Shown here in pieces: positions 46,041 to 55,512 of a stretch of 64,000 bases of DNA (position 1 is its first letter; each line of letters starts with the position of its first letter). The notes under the pieces were generated by a model, which had not been told where the DNA came from, did no database searches, and saw only the letters and a list, made by a program, of their open reading frames with translations. The stretch is from Tetmemena sp. SeJ-2015. Lineage: Eukaryota > Ciliophora > Spirotrichea > Sporadotrichida > Oxytrichidae. The stretch is from positions 1 through 64,000 of the forward strand of contig JAJKFJ010020979.1 of NCBI GenBank assembly GCA_027382625.1, written 5' to 3'. Position numbers and translations under genes: made by a program.

Positions 46041-48440
46041 ATGACAATTATTGCTTTGACTATATTCGCCTTGGTTGCCTACTTCCTTTGGCAAAATGTT
46101 TTCAAAATGTACTACTATTTCTGGTACTACAAGAGATAAGGGATTCACATCACTGGATTCCCAATCCCTGTTCTTGGAAATTTTAAAATTTTGTAGATAT
46201 AAATTTAAAATCTAGTTGGGTTCTCAAAAAGTATGAAGAAATATTGGGCTGATGAGTTCACTACCCCACCTCTTCAAAGATAAACTATTGTAATTTGCTT
46301 AATTTTTACTATCTAAGCATAGAGATTTACATTAGGGAAACTCTATATCATATAGAAATTATATGTATAATAACAAGGTTTTAATTTAAACACGCAAAAA
46401 TGGAGAGATGCCTGGTATGGCCGCTAGCTTTTTAGGAGTGACCCCTCTTTTATATATTTCTGATCCTGATGTAATTCAGGAGCTGTTCATGTCAAAAACA
46501 AAGTACCTAGATAAATACCACAGAACAAAAGATCAATTCAACTCCTTCACTGGTGACTCTTTGTTATTCAATATAATTTATTTGTATTCGAGAAAACCAC
46601 TGAGAAGAAGCTGACAAACGTAAAAGAGTGTCGGTAGCATTTTATAAGGAAAAAATGCAAGGAATGCTCAAAACTATCAATATAATCATTTGATATAAAA
46701 AACTAAATTTAAGTCACAATCATAAAGATTAATCGATTTGGTGTCATTGTTATATTAAATAAGATGACAGCTGGAAGCATTGAGGAACTTAAGAAAGAGA
46801 TTAAAGCTGGCAACAATACTTTGGATTTGATTCCTTTCGTCAACACCTTGATCATGAGAAGTATTTAAGTTTGTGTTTTCGGGGTTGAAGACTTCAACAA
46901 TGACCCAGTTTATGAAATGGAAGATGGGACCAAAGCGAAATTATCTCTTGGAAGTTTTGTCAAGAAACTTTTCGCCGCTTATTCAGCAAAAAATATAAGT
47001 TTTCTCAGACTCAACTTTTATAATTTCATTTTAATTGAAATTTAAAACACAATAAAGAATTTTTGTAGAACTTTGAGATGCTAGACGATGTGTTTATTGG
47101 AAAGAAGGAGAAGCTGATTTTAAAAAATACTCAGACCTTAAGAAGTTACATCAGATTACTTTTAATATGTGTTATAAAATCAGGGACATCATGAGAGAGA
47201 GAAAAGATGAACTAAATAGACTTGGAAAGTAAGCTGAGCGCAAAGACTTTTTGACTGTTCTACTAACTGATGATCTGTATTCAATCAATGAAGAACTCAG
47301 AGTAGATTTGAAAAGTCATTTAATGATTTTACATATTAGATGAATGCATGACCTTTTTCATCGCCGCAACTTAGACTACAACTGTAGCAGTTTCCAATAC
47401 TCTTTACTATCTCACTATGAATTCTGGAATTAAGTCAAAAATATTGGTAGAGATATTTTGATTTTCTTGTATTAATTAAATATTAGATATCTCAGTAGTT
47501 AAAGGGTGCTAAAGATACATCTTCCTACTCAGTAGAGGATTGGCAATTCCTTAATTTTGCATTTTCTAACTTATTTTTTAGCAAGCTAACTTGAGTTATG
47601 AAAATTTGCAAGAATATTGGAGGTATTTAATGATGGTGGTACAAGAATCGCTTAGACTTGCTCCTCCTGTTACTATTACGTCACAGCACATTCTTTCAGA
47701 GACTTAAATACTAGCTGACAAATATGTGATCCCTAAAGGCATGCCATTTACTATTGGAATTTATAATTTGCACACAGATCCTAATGAGTGGCAATTGCCT
47801 CTTCAGTTTTAACACTAAGTTTGATATTTTACTTAAGTTTCTACCTGAGAGATGGGATCCAGAGAATAAGATGTAAAGTATTAAAATTGCAAGTGGTTTA
47901 ATTAATCTATCGCCTTATTTTATCTGACTCCCGATGGAAGAAAGAGAAAGCCCTCGAGCTTCTGTCCTTTTATAGGAGGGCGAAGAGTTTGTTTGGGAAA
48001 AACCTTAGCTGAGAATCTAACTAAAATCATGGTACCTATGATAATTAGCCAGCTTGATTTCTCTTTTGAAAATGATGTTTACTACTAGCAAAAGCCATTT
48101 TTCTCCGTCAATTATTTTAAGTTTTGTAGAATTAGCGAATTAATAAAATTAGCAAAAATAGATTATAACACATACATAACCTGAGAGCCGCCACTTACCA
48201 ATCTTCTACCAAACTAAATCTCTTCTTAGGTAGCCGCTCGAAAAAACGCATTGGTAACGGGCGGCTTATGCCCTTACCTTTCTGTAGCCAACTTTGGTAC
48301 CACTTACTTCAATAGTTTACATTATTTCTTTCTCTTTTCATAATATTTACAGTAAATTATTTTTCAAGAATAAAAATTTTAAAGTCTAAGGAGAACCAAA
48401 GTTTAATATGAAAGTTTCTATTAGAGAGAATCTCATCTGA
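46041..48440 (+). CDS. Cytochrome P450 H
   Basis: ATG 46041 gives MTIIALTIFALVAYFLW and then KRQGIHITGFPIPVLGN. Blocks: ADEFTTPPLQRQTRKNGEMPGMAAS (across an IES), YISDPDVIQELF, TGDSLLFEKTTEK, KRKRVSVAFYKEKMQG, MRSIQVCVFGVEDF (Gln is TAA), LRLNFEMLDDVFIG, RVDECMTFFIAATQTT, SYENLQEYWRYL, the K-helix ESLRLAPPVTI, FLPERWDPENK and the haem loop FCPFIGGRRVCLGKTLAENL. The last block EPKFNMKVSIRENLI ends at TGA 48438-48440. One base is missing near 46608 (EKQAEKR in I), giving a frame slip. The last IES (about 48120-48390) holds a GC-rich hairpin. Closest paralog is I. Confidence 0.93.
46281..46386 (+). other. IES in P450-H, pointer TAAAC
   Basis: Repeat at 46281-46285 and 46387-46391. Excision gives LQRQTRKNGEMPGMAAS. 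Confidence 0.9.
46565..46584 (+). other. 20-bp IES in P450-H, pointer TATTC
   Basis: Repeat at 46565-46569 and 46585-46589. Excision gives GDSLLFEKTTEK. Confidence 0.92.
46679..46757 (+). other. IES in P450-H, pointer AATA
   Basis: Repeat at 46679-46682 and 46758-46761. Excision gives LKTINKMTAGSIEELKKE. Confidence 0.85.
47013..47068 (+). other. IES in P450-H, pointer AACTTT
   Basis: Repeat at 47013-47018 and 47069-47074. Excision gives SFLRLNFEMLDDVFIG. The same pointer in I spans 458 bp. Confidence 0.95.
47303..47336 (+). other. IES at helix I of P450-H, pointer TAGAT
   Basis: Repeat at 47303-47307 and 47337-47341. Excision gives EELRVDECMTFFIAAT. Confidence 0.88.
47451..47484 (+). other. 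IES in P450-H, pointer AGATAT
   Basis: Repeat at 47451-47456 and 47485-47490. Excision gives LVEISQQLKGAKDTSSYS. Confidence 0.93.
47543..47580 (+). other. IES in P450-H, pointer GCAA
   Basis: Repeat at 47543-47546 and 47581-47584. Excision gives EDWQANLSYENLQEYW. Confidence 0.9.
47805..47835 (+). other. IES in P450-H, pointer AGTTT
   Basis: Repeat at 47805-47809 and 47836-47840. Excision gives LPLQFLPERWDPENK. Confidence 0.9.
48187..48265. other. GC-rich hairpin inside the last IES of P450-H
   Basis: 48187-48202 (GCCGCCACTTACCAAT) pairs with 48250-48265 (ATTGGTAACGGGCGGC) except at two positions, with a 47-base loop. The surrounding DNA is AT-rich and the equivalent IES of P450-I lacks it. 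It could be the end of a small inserted element or a structured RNA; nothing decides between these. Confidence 0.5.
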
Positions 48441-48559
48441 GATTTATTAATTTCATCAAGAATCTGATATATTTGATAACTTCAAAGATTCAAATTTCCT
48501 TAGAATTTCACTTCACTCATATTTATTATAAATTATTGCACGCAGATTATTATAAGCAG

Positions 48560-48690
48560 GTAAGATTTATCTTATACACTATTTTAGTTTGGCTTATCTT
48601 TAAACGCCCAAAGGTGGCGATTTAGGCAAAGTTTAGTGAGTTAAATAACTGCTTGCATTTGGTATAATGAAAGGTTATTTGCTATTTTTA
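48560..48690 (-). pseudogene. Decayed copy of the 3' end of the 52.5-kb minus-strand gene
   Basis: Faintly but colinearly similar to about 52560-52690, where the downstream minus-strand gene ends: plus-strand landmarks include 'tattttagtttggctt' here and 'tattttagcctggctt' there, followed by a (G)GTGGC/CCACC-type stretch. The frame is degraded. Its position behind H mirrors that of the intact gene behind I, so it marks the edge of a duplicated segment. Confidence 0.55.
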
Positions 48691-49354
48691 TAAAGAGTAA
48701 TTTTAAAATGAGATTTTTGCTAATATGGGAATTTTAATATATTTAAGATCAATTCCCAGATTCATAATCCATAATATTTAGTGCTTAGTAAAATAATATG
48801 GTGGTGGATACCTTTTCTAGTCTCCCATCTTTTTCTTGATAAAATCAACCACTATTTAGGTGAATATTAGGAAAGTCACATATTTTCCATCCTAATTCTG
48901 ATTAGAGAATGATATTTTAGAAATAAGTGTATAAAATATCATTTTCAATGGCTTATTAAAAATAACTTTAGTGAAGATTAAAACAAAATTTTAGAAATAT
49001 TTTATTACAATAGCCATTTTTTTAATTAATTTTATAGATTTAAGTTTTGAAGCCTTCAATGAATTTAATCTTAAATTAAAGTTTTTATATGAAAAGCTAA
49101 AAAATTATAGTTATGATATAAATAAATTCCTCATTTAAGCAAATGTAAGAGTTTATATAATTGATATTTAAAATGAATGTGCAAATTTAAATCAAAGTTA
49201 AATGGATCTAAATAAAATGCGTTAAATTATTATGATTACGATTTTATATGCAAAAATCGAAGAATCAAGGAAGAAGTTTACAAAATTGAGTATAAATACT
49301 GTTATAACTTGTTGAAAATTATAATTCTTTATTAAGGCTATTCCCATCTAGTCC
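48691..49354. other. AT-rich spacer between P450 H and I
   Basis: No gene seen. The last 50 bp resemble the sequence just upstream of P450-H. Confidence 0.45.
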
Positions 49355-52300
49355 ATGACGATTATTGCATTGGCTATATTCGCTTTGGTTGCTTACTTCC
49401 TTTGGCAAAATGTTTTCAAAATGTACTACTTATTACTGGTACTACACAAGACAAGGAATTCATGTCACTGGCTTTCCAATTCCTGTTATAGGAAATCTTA
49501 AAAAATTTTAGATGTAAATTTTTAATCTCATTGATTTTTCCTAGTGCATGAAGAAATACTTTGCTGATGAGTTCACCACGCCTCCTCTTGGAAGATAAAC
49601 TATTTTTATTTGATAAATGTTTACAATCAATTCATTTCTATTTACATTCAGGAAACTCTACTTAATTTAAATCTGATATTTCAGAAATTAGGATTATTTT
49701 TAACTCGAAAACATTAAGAGATGCCTGGTGTGGCCGCCAGCTTTTTAGGGGCGACCCCTCTTCTATATATTTGTGATCCAGATGTAATTCAGGAGTTGTT
49801 CATGTCAAAATCAAAGTTCTTAGATAAATACCACAGAACAAAAGATCAATTCAACTCTATCACTGGTGACTCTTTGTTATTCAAAATATGCTAACATTTT
49901 AATATTCGAGGGGTACTACTGAGAAACAAGCTGAGAAACGTAAAAGAGTGTCGGTAGCTTTCTATAAAGATAAAATGCAAGGAATGCTCAAAACTATCAT
50001 ATAAAATATTTTTGTTTTAAATTGTGAGCAATCATAGAGATGATCGATTTGTAATTTTCGGTATTTTTAAATGACAGCCAGAAGTATTGAGGAACTTAAG
50101 AAAGAGATTAAAGCTGGCAAAAATACTTTTGACTTGATTCCTTTCGTCAACCCCTTGATCATGAGAAGTATTCAGGTTTGTGTTTTCGGGGTGGAAGACT
50201 TCACTAACGACCCAGTTTATGAAATGGAAGATGGGACCAAAGCAAAACTCTCTCTTGGAAGTTTTGTCAAGAAACTTTTCGCCGCTTATTCAGCAAAAAA
50301 TATAAGTTTTCTCAGACTCAACTTTTATAATTCCAATGTAACTGAAATTTAAAACACAAAAAAATTTTAGATTTGAGATTTAATAAAAAAGAGAATTTTA
50401 AATTGGGATTAAAAAATGATAAATGAGTGCAGTTGAAGTGTGTCCAATTTGAATAATTTTTAACCATTAATTCAGATGGAATTTTTAAGAATTTTTATCC
50501 TTGCAATTTTGTGTGCGAGCACTCTATACAAATTATAAGCGACATAAGTTTAGATGAAGATGAGGAAGGAGAAGAATACGCGAGTCATATCTCACTGCTG
50601 AGGGGTGCTGTGAAGATGATTAAAGAAGAAACTCATATTATTTTCTAATGAGCTATTGAACAAGCTGCTGATTAGGGGGTCTTTGAGGTATTTTAACTGA
50701 AATGAAGTTGCAACACTCCATTTATTATTTTAACCAATCACCGATTTTAAAATTCCTACTATAAAGTATTTTTTTAGAACTTTGAGATGCTAGACGATGT
50801 GTTTATTGGAAAGAAGGAGAAGCTGATTTTAAAAAATACTTAGACCTTAAGAAGTTACATCAGATTACTTTTATATGTTTTAAAATCAGAGACATCATGA
50901 GAGAAAGAAAAGATGAACTAAATAGACTTGGAAAGCAAGCTGAGCGCAAAGACTTTTTGACTGTTCTACTAACTGATGATCTATATTCAATCAATGAAGA
51001 ACTCAGAGTAGATTTGAAAAGTCATATAATGATTTTACATATTAGATGAATGCATGACCTTTTTCATCGCCGCAACTTAGACTACAACTGTAGCAGTATC
51101 TAATACTCTCTACTATCTCACTATGAATTCTGAAATCAAGACAAAAATATTGGTAGAGATATTTTACTTTCTTTAACTAATTAAATATTAGATATCTCAG
51201 TAGTTAAAGGGTGCTAAAGATACATCTTCCTACTCTGTTGAAGATTGGCCATTATTTATTTTTACTTTCTTATCGTATTTTTGGTAAACTAGCTTGAGTT
51301 ATGAAAATTTGCAAGAATATTGGAGGTATTTAATGATGGTGGTGCAAGAATCGCTTAGACTTGCTCCTCCTGTTACTGTTACATCACTGCACACTCTTAC
51401 GGAGACAATAAAGTTAGCTGAAAAATATGTAATCCCAAAAGGTATGCCATTTACATTCGGTATTTATAATTTGCACACAAACCCTAATGAATGGTAATTG
51501 CCTCTGCAGTTTTAAAATATTAAAAGAATTTAATTTTTGTTTCTACCTGAGAGATGGGATCCTGAGAATAAAATGTAAAGCATAAGTTATTTTTTTGAAT
51601 AATTAATCTATTAACTTATTTTATCTAACTCATTATAAAATTACAATGATAAATAGAGGACAAGGGATGTTACAACAAATTCAACTTGGCGATGACAGGA
51701 AGATCCCCCAACCATTAATAAATACTTTCCTTGTTGCTCTTATTTCTCAAGACACGATTAGTTTAGTAATCCGTCGATTAAAAGTTGTGCACTTAAAAGA
51801 TATAGTGGATCACGGTGGTGCCAAAGGCTCGTATTTTCAATCAAATGTGCTGCTAAAACTACCATCCCAACCGAGTCTATGACAATTGAACATCTTTCCA
51901 ATAGGAATGCAAACATTGGAATAATTAGGAATTAAAAAGAAGCAATACGATTTTGTATCAACAACGTTCCACGCAATACACGAGTTTATTTAGAAATAGC
52001 TGGTCCTTCATGCTATTAGGGTTAGTTTATGGGAGTTGTCACAAATATGGTCCTCAGTGATGTCACGATTTATATTGTGATGTCACTGTGGTTTATATCC
52101 CCTTAGGGATTTAATTAATTTCCTTATTAACTATAATTAATTATCTGACTCCAGAAGGAAAGAAGAGAAAGCCCTCAAGCTTTAGCCCCTTCATTGGAGG
52201 CCGAAGAATATGCTTGGGAAAAACCTTAGCTGAGAATCTTTCTAAAATCATGGTACCTATGATAATTAGCCAAGTTGACTTCTCTTTTGAAAATGATATT

Positions 52301-52430
52301 TACTATTAGCATAAGCCATTATTCTCTGTCAATTATTTTAAACAAGAGAAATTCTATGAATTTAAATTTAAGAGTCTAGGAAGAACCAAAATTCAACATG
52401 AAAGTCGCTATTAGAGAAAATCTCATCTGA
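49355..52430 (+). CDS. Cytochrome P450 I, with two extra insertions
   Basis: Near-identical to H in many blocks. ATG 49355 gives MTIIALAIFALVAYFLW. One extra T near 49432 shifts the frame before TRQGIHVTGFPIPVIGN. Blocks: ADEFTTPPLGRQTRKHQEMPGVAAS, YICDPDVIQELF, MRSIQVCVFGVEDF (Gln is CAG, TAA in H), LRLNFEMLDDVFIG, RVDECMTFFIAATQTT, SYENLQEYWRYL, ESLRLAPPVTV, FLPERWDPENK and the haem loop FSPFIGGRRICLGKTLAENL. The tail EPKFNMKVAIRENLI ends at TGA 52428-52430. It is longer than H because of a 458-bp IES (50320-50777) and a roughly 514-bp insertion (51627-52140). If both are eliminated the gene can be restored apart from the slipped base. Confidence 0.92.
49878..49902 (+). other. IES in P450-I, pointer TATTC
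   Basis: Repeat at 49878-49882 and 49903-49907, at the same site and with the same pointer as the 20-bp IES of H. Excision restores SLLFEGTTEKQAEKRKR. Confidence 0.92.
50320..50777 (+). other. 458-bp IES in P450-I, pointer AACTTT
   Basis: Repeat at 50320-50325 and 50778-50783. Excision gives SFLRLNFEMLDDVF. The equivalent IES in H is 56 bp with the same pointer. The extra ~400 bp include a coding-like block at 50465-50651. Confidence 0.93.
50465..50651 (+). CDS. Foreign coding-like block nested in an IES of P450-I
   Basis: The plus strand reads open for about 60 codons, including NSDGIFKNFYPCNFVCEH, then IISDISLDEDEEGEEYASH and SLLRGAVKMIKEETHIIFQ, and stops at TGA 50649-50651. The acidic stretch, the absence of P450 similarity and a TGA stop after TAA-Gln suggest the last block of another gene. 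I do not recognise it. It sits wholly inside sequence predicted to be eliminated from P450-I. Confidence 0.45.
51009..51042 (+). other. IES at helix I of P450-I, pointer TAGAT
   Basis: Repeat at 51009-51013 and 51043-51047. Excision gives EELRVDECMTFFIAAT, as in H. Confidence 0.88.
51157..51189 (+). other. IES in P450-I, pointer AGATAT
   Basis: Repeat at 51157-51162 and 51190-51195. Excision gives LVEISQQLKGAKDTSSYS, as in H. Confidence 0.92.
51245..51280 (+). other. IES in P450-I, pointer TTGG
   Basis: Repeat at 51245-51248 and 51281-51284. Excision gives VEDWQTSLSYENLQEYW with Gln as TAA. The same site in H uses pointer GCAA. Confidence 0.88.
51627..52140. mobile_element. Insertion in P450-I carrying a 78-codon frame
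   Basis: Absent from H. The flanking TTATCT (51621-51626 and 52141-52146) fits a target duplication or a pointer. It is less AT-rich than neighbouring IES DNA. A plus-strand frame 51646-51882 ends in TGA; its product (begins MINRGQGMLQQIQLGDD) is not recognised. GTGATGTCAC occurs twice near the right end. The right end TTAGGGATTTAATTAATTTCC resembles 32155-32195. It may be a transposon remnant; no transposase motif is evident. Confidence 0.55.
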
Positions 52431-52509
52431 GATTTATGCTATTTATCTAATCAGATATATTTAGTCTAACATTTAAATTTCTTACAAATTATCATAACTC
52501 TTATCTATA

Positions 52510-55500
52510 TCATGTCTCTTTACGCTCAGACTCTAACTTCTATTCAACCTTATTGCAAAGCTTCATGATCTTGGTAAGTTTCCTTGACTCTATTTTAGCC
52601 TGGCTTTGTTTTTAACCTTCTAAGCCACCTATTTCAGGAATGGTTGAATTTGTTGAATAGTTGCCTCCAAACCACGATGAGCGTTTATTCTGCTAGTTTT
52701 AAAGAGAAGCCGCATTCAAAAGGGCTTTTACACTAACATGTGAATTGTAATCAATCTATGATCTCTGCTCAGATTCTTTAGCATTAAAATACTTGTTTTT
52801 TGCACGAAATATTTTGAATTAGCTACAACGTTTCTTTATAGATTCTGATTCTTCTACTTTAGGTACTAACAGACATCAGTTTTCGTTCTTGCATGCTTGG
52901 TATATATCTTCTTAGCGCTTAATGATCCAGTTTAAAGGCCTATGAAGTTCATCAGTTAATCTGGTTGCTTGATTTAATATTCTTAAATGCATTTTAAAAT
53001 AGACTTATTGATTAAAGTGGAGTTGAGGGATTGAGTTTGATTTAGGCGATCCTACGAAGACTCAGTGACGGGTAAAAGTCTCCCTGGTTTTAACTTAGCT
53101 GTTTAATTTTTAGAGGGAAAATTCATGCTCTTATTTACTTTCAAAATAGGCTATATAGTTAACAAGAAACAGATAATTTATTAATAAGTAAGCTTAAGTA
53201 GTGTATTGTTGTTCTTTTTACTATAGGTGCTTGGGTAAAGATGACCTTCTCCACTCATTATATTAGATTCATCTACCCTCCCATTCAGCACATATAATAA
53301 ATTATTATAAGAATGCAGTCATCTAAATGAATTATGGTCAATACTTTTGTTGAAAAATTTACTTGGTTCGTTGGGAAAATTCTTTGCTCTATAATCATAA
53401 AAATATGTTACCTTTAAACAATCTATTGAGATGCTGAGAGCTCAAAACTCTATCTTAGCTTTAAGACTTAACTTAACTTCGCTCTGTTTTCATCAAAGAA
53501 ATGAATGTCTTATCATCATTAGTTAAATAAATTGGAAACTTTTATATTAACTAATTAGGGATTACTTTATTGTTTGGAGTATTGCTCTCAGAATTTTGAT
53601 AGAAATCTTTGCTTTTTTTCCTCAAACATAAATATTATAAGATTTAAAATTCAATAAGTAAACCCATTTACGAAGCTGGCAAAGATTTTCTGTTTGTACA
53701 AGTTAACTCATCTTAAGTTTTGCACTCATGATTTGATGCATCTTGATTTTGAGCTTGTTCATGTTGAGCCAAATTTCCAAAAGATGAAATAGAGTTTAGC
53801 TTGTTCTTCTAGATTCCTTCATTTCTAGACGTCTAAACGTTTCGATTGGTTTGAGATTCCGAAACAGTACCAGGAAAACTATCTCTTACACTAGAACCAT
53901 TGAATAATAGTAATAAATTCAATTCAGTTAATAAACCCTCTCTATTTCTGTGAGAGTTCTACTCAGTTTCTCACTTTAGAATCTGTTACTTTTATATCCA
54001 CATGCTCAGTCTTTCTTGTTTAGAAACTTTATCAGGATCAACAACAATCTTTCCATCTTCTTCTTCTTTAGTCTCTCCATCTTTGTCCTAAACTTATGCA
54101 TCTGTGCCCTCAGGATTGAGTTCATTTTCTATTTACTGAGCCTCCCAGAAGTTGCCCATGATGAGTGCTCTTTTCTTTGCCTCAAGTAGTCTCAGTCTCT
54201 CTTCCTTCTCTTTCTCTTCCCTAAGATACTTTACATGAAAAGGCTCCTCTATTTACTTAAAGGTTGGCTTGTCATTGAGAATCTCCACTCTCTCCTTTTT
54301 GTACTTGAAAAAGTAATTCTGCTCCAGGCAATTCTTCTGCATGCGATAGTCGTAGGGTAATTTGGCATTTGCCTTAACTTTGATCTTGTATTCACTAATC
54401 AGCTGTTTTAAATGCTCTGTATCTCTCTATTAAAAAGACACAATATTTTAAACTTAAATTTCTAGAGAGGGTTACTCTCAAGCTCCTGTTTTTGTTTTTT
54501 GTACATTTCTGATATTTTCTGAGAATCCTTCTGCTTCTGCTCAATAGCAAATGCATGCAGATTTTTCCTAAATACAGTTTGAAACTCAAACTTAATTTTT
54601 CTTATAGATATAAATCTGACATTAAAATAGGATACTCAAGTGGCTTCGATCTAAAAGCCTTATCCATTACTTCCAATTCCTCCCTTTACTTTATTCTTTA
54701 TTTTGAGAAAAGTCTGTCTACAATTTGAAGATTATCAAAGTATTCGCCTCCCACCGAATAATTATGATGCAATTGAAAACTCTTGGATTTGTTGTGTGAG
54801 CTTTACGAAACGGAGCTCATGATTTCATCCATCCCATTATGAGAATTTTTTATACCTTTGGTCTTAAGGTTTAGGAAGTTGTTGTTTTAAGCTGGGAGGG
54901 TCGGCATCGTAGACTATGTCTAGTCAAGAGATTCGCTCGCAAAGATTTGAATTTGACTTTAATCGTGAGAAATTTAAGAACTATTCATTAGGTTTGCATT
55001 TCCCGTGTTGCTACTCTTTCGGCCAAGAATTCTAGACAGTGCCATGCCTTAACCAATTTTAATTAAAAAATATTTTTTAAAAAACCGATAACACTTTTAC
55101 GACTTAATCTTTTGTGCAACTTGCCTTTGTGGAACAGATCATCGATTGTTATTTCGCCAGTAACTTCCTCCCCTTTATTCTATGAATTGCCAACTCCTTA
55201 AACCTATTTGGCTTGCATAAGTATTTTCAAATCTAATTTAAGCTTATATTAAAAATGGAATCTACCTTATCCTTCTTCTGGCAAGATTTCAAGCGGAGAT
55301 TTGCCTCCGCTCACTAGCCTTGAAGGTCGGTGAGCAAATTATAACGATGGTCGATGGTTTAAGGCTAGCGGTAGGCCAATTTAAGAAGGCTTAGAAATGA
55401 CGGTAGTGGGTTACCTAGGCAGAGAACTTAAACTGGAAGGCAACTAGGTCGAAGGAGAAGTGGAGTGCGAGTTTTTGTCAAATAAGGATGAAACTTTTAC

Positions 55501-55512
55501 TGTTGGTCGCAT
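52510..55512 (-). CDS. Unrecognised Ser/Asn/Gln-rich protein with central coiled coil
   Basis: Reads from ATG 55512 (MRPTVKVSSLF) to TGA 52510-52512. A Ser/Pro/Thr-rich start and PEEGQGVGNSQNKGEEVTGE lead into an Asn/Ser-rich linker with MDEIMSSVSQSSHNKSK. A coiled-coil middle (about 54700-54120) contains RKNLHAFAIEQKQKDSQK, KLPYDYRMQKNCLEQNYFF and EEKEKEERLRLLEAKK. Low-complexity C-terminal blocks end with SSWFGGNYSTNSTIPEIGG and NKVEQKLESERKET. At least seven pointer-flanked IESs restore the frame; three of them contain in-frame TGAs. The opposite strand is also open over 55350-55510, but IES joins and composition favour this strand. Function unknown. Confidence 0.75.
53304..53330 (-). other. 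27-bp IES in the 52.5-kb gene, pointer ATTAT
   Basis: Repeat at 53304-53308 and 53331-53335. The length is a multiple of three, but it contains an in-frame TGA. Excision gives SIDHNNLLYVLNGRVDES. Confidence 0.75.
53388..53421 (-). other. IES in the 52.5-kb gene, pointer TCTAT
   Basis: Repeat at 53388-53392 and 53422-53426. Excision gives SSQHLNRAKNFPNEPSKF. Confidence 0.88.
53961..53972 (-). other. 12-bp IES in the 52.5-kb gene, pointer ACT
   Basis: Repeat at 53961-53963 and 53973-53975. Excision removes an in-frame TGA and gives KQQILKQNSHRNREG. With a 3-bp pointer this is only probable. Confidence 0.5.
54426..54460 (-). other. IES in the 52.5-kb gene, pointer TCTA
   Basis: Repeat at 54426-54429 and 54461-54464. 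Excision gives LESNPLQRDTEHLKQL. Confidence 0.88.
54584..54633 (-). other. IES in the 52.5-kb gene, pointer ACTCAA
   Basis: Repeat at 54584-54589 and 54634-54639. Excision gives FRSKPLEFQTVFRKNL. Confidence 0.92.
55047..55084 (-). other. Probable IES in the 52.5-kb gene, pointer CC
   Basis: Repeat at 55047-55048 and 55085-55086. Excision gives SRKSVIGMALSRILGRK. The pointer is minimal, but the A/T-run content is typical. Confidence 0.6.
55196..55264 (-). other. IES in the 52.5-kb gene, pointer CCTTA
   Basis: Repeat at 55196-55200 and 55265-55269. Excision gives ILPEEGQGVGNSQNKG. Confidence 0.88.

Noticed and set aside
47303..47341. A 7-bp IES at helix I of P450 H and I (pointer TTA)
   Set aside because: The TAGAT-bounded 34-bp excision gives EELRVDEC, which fits the paralogs better and has a normal size.
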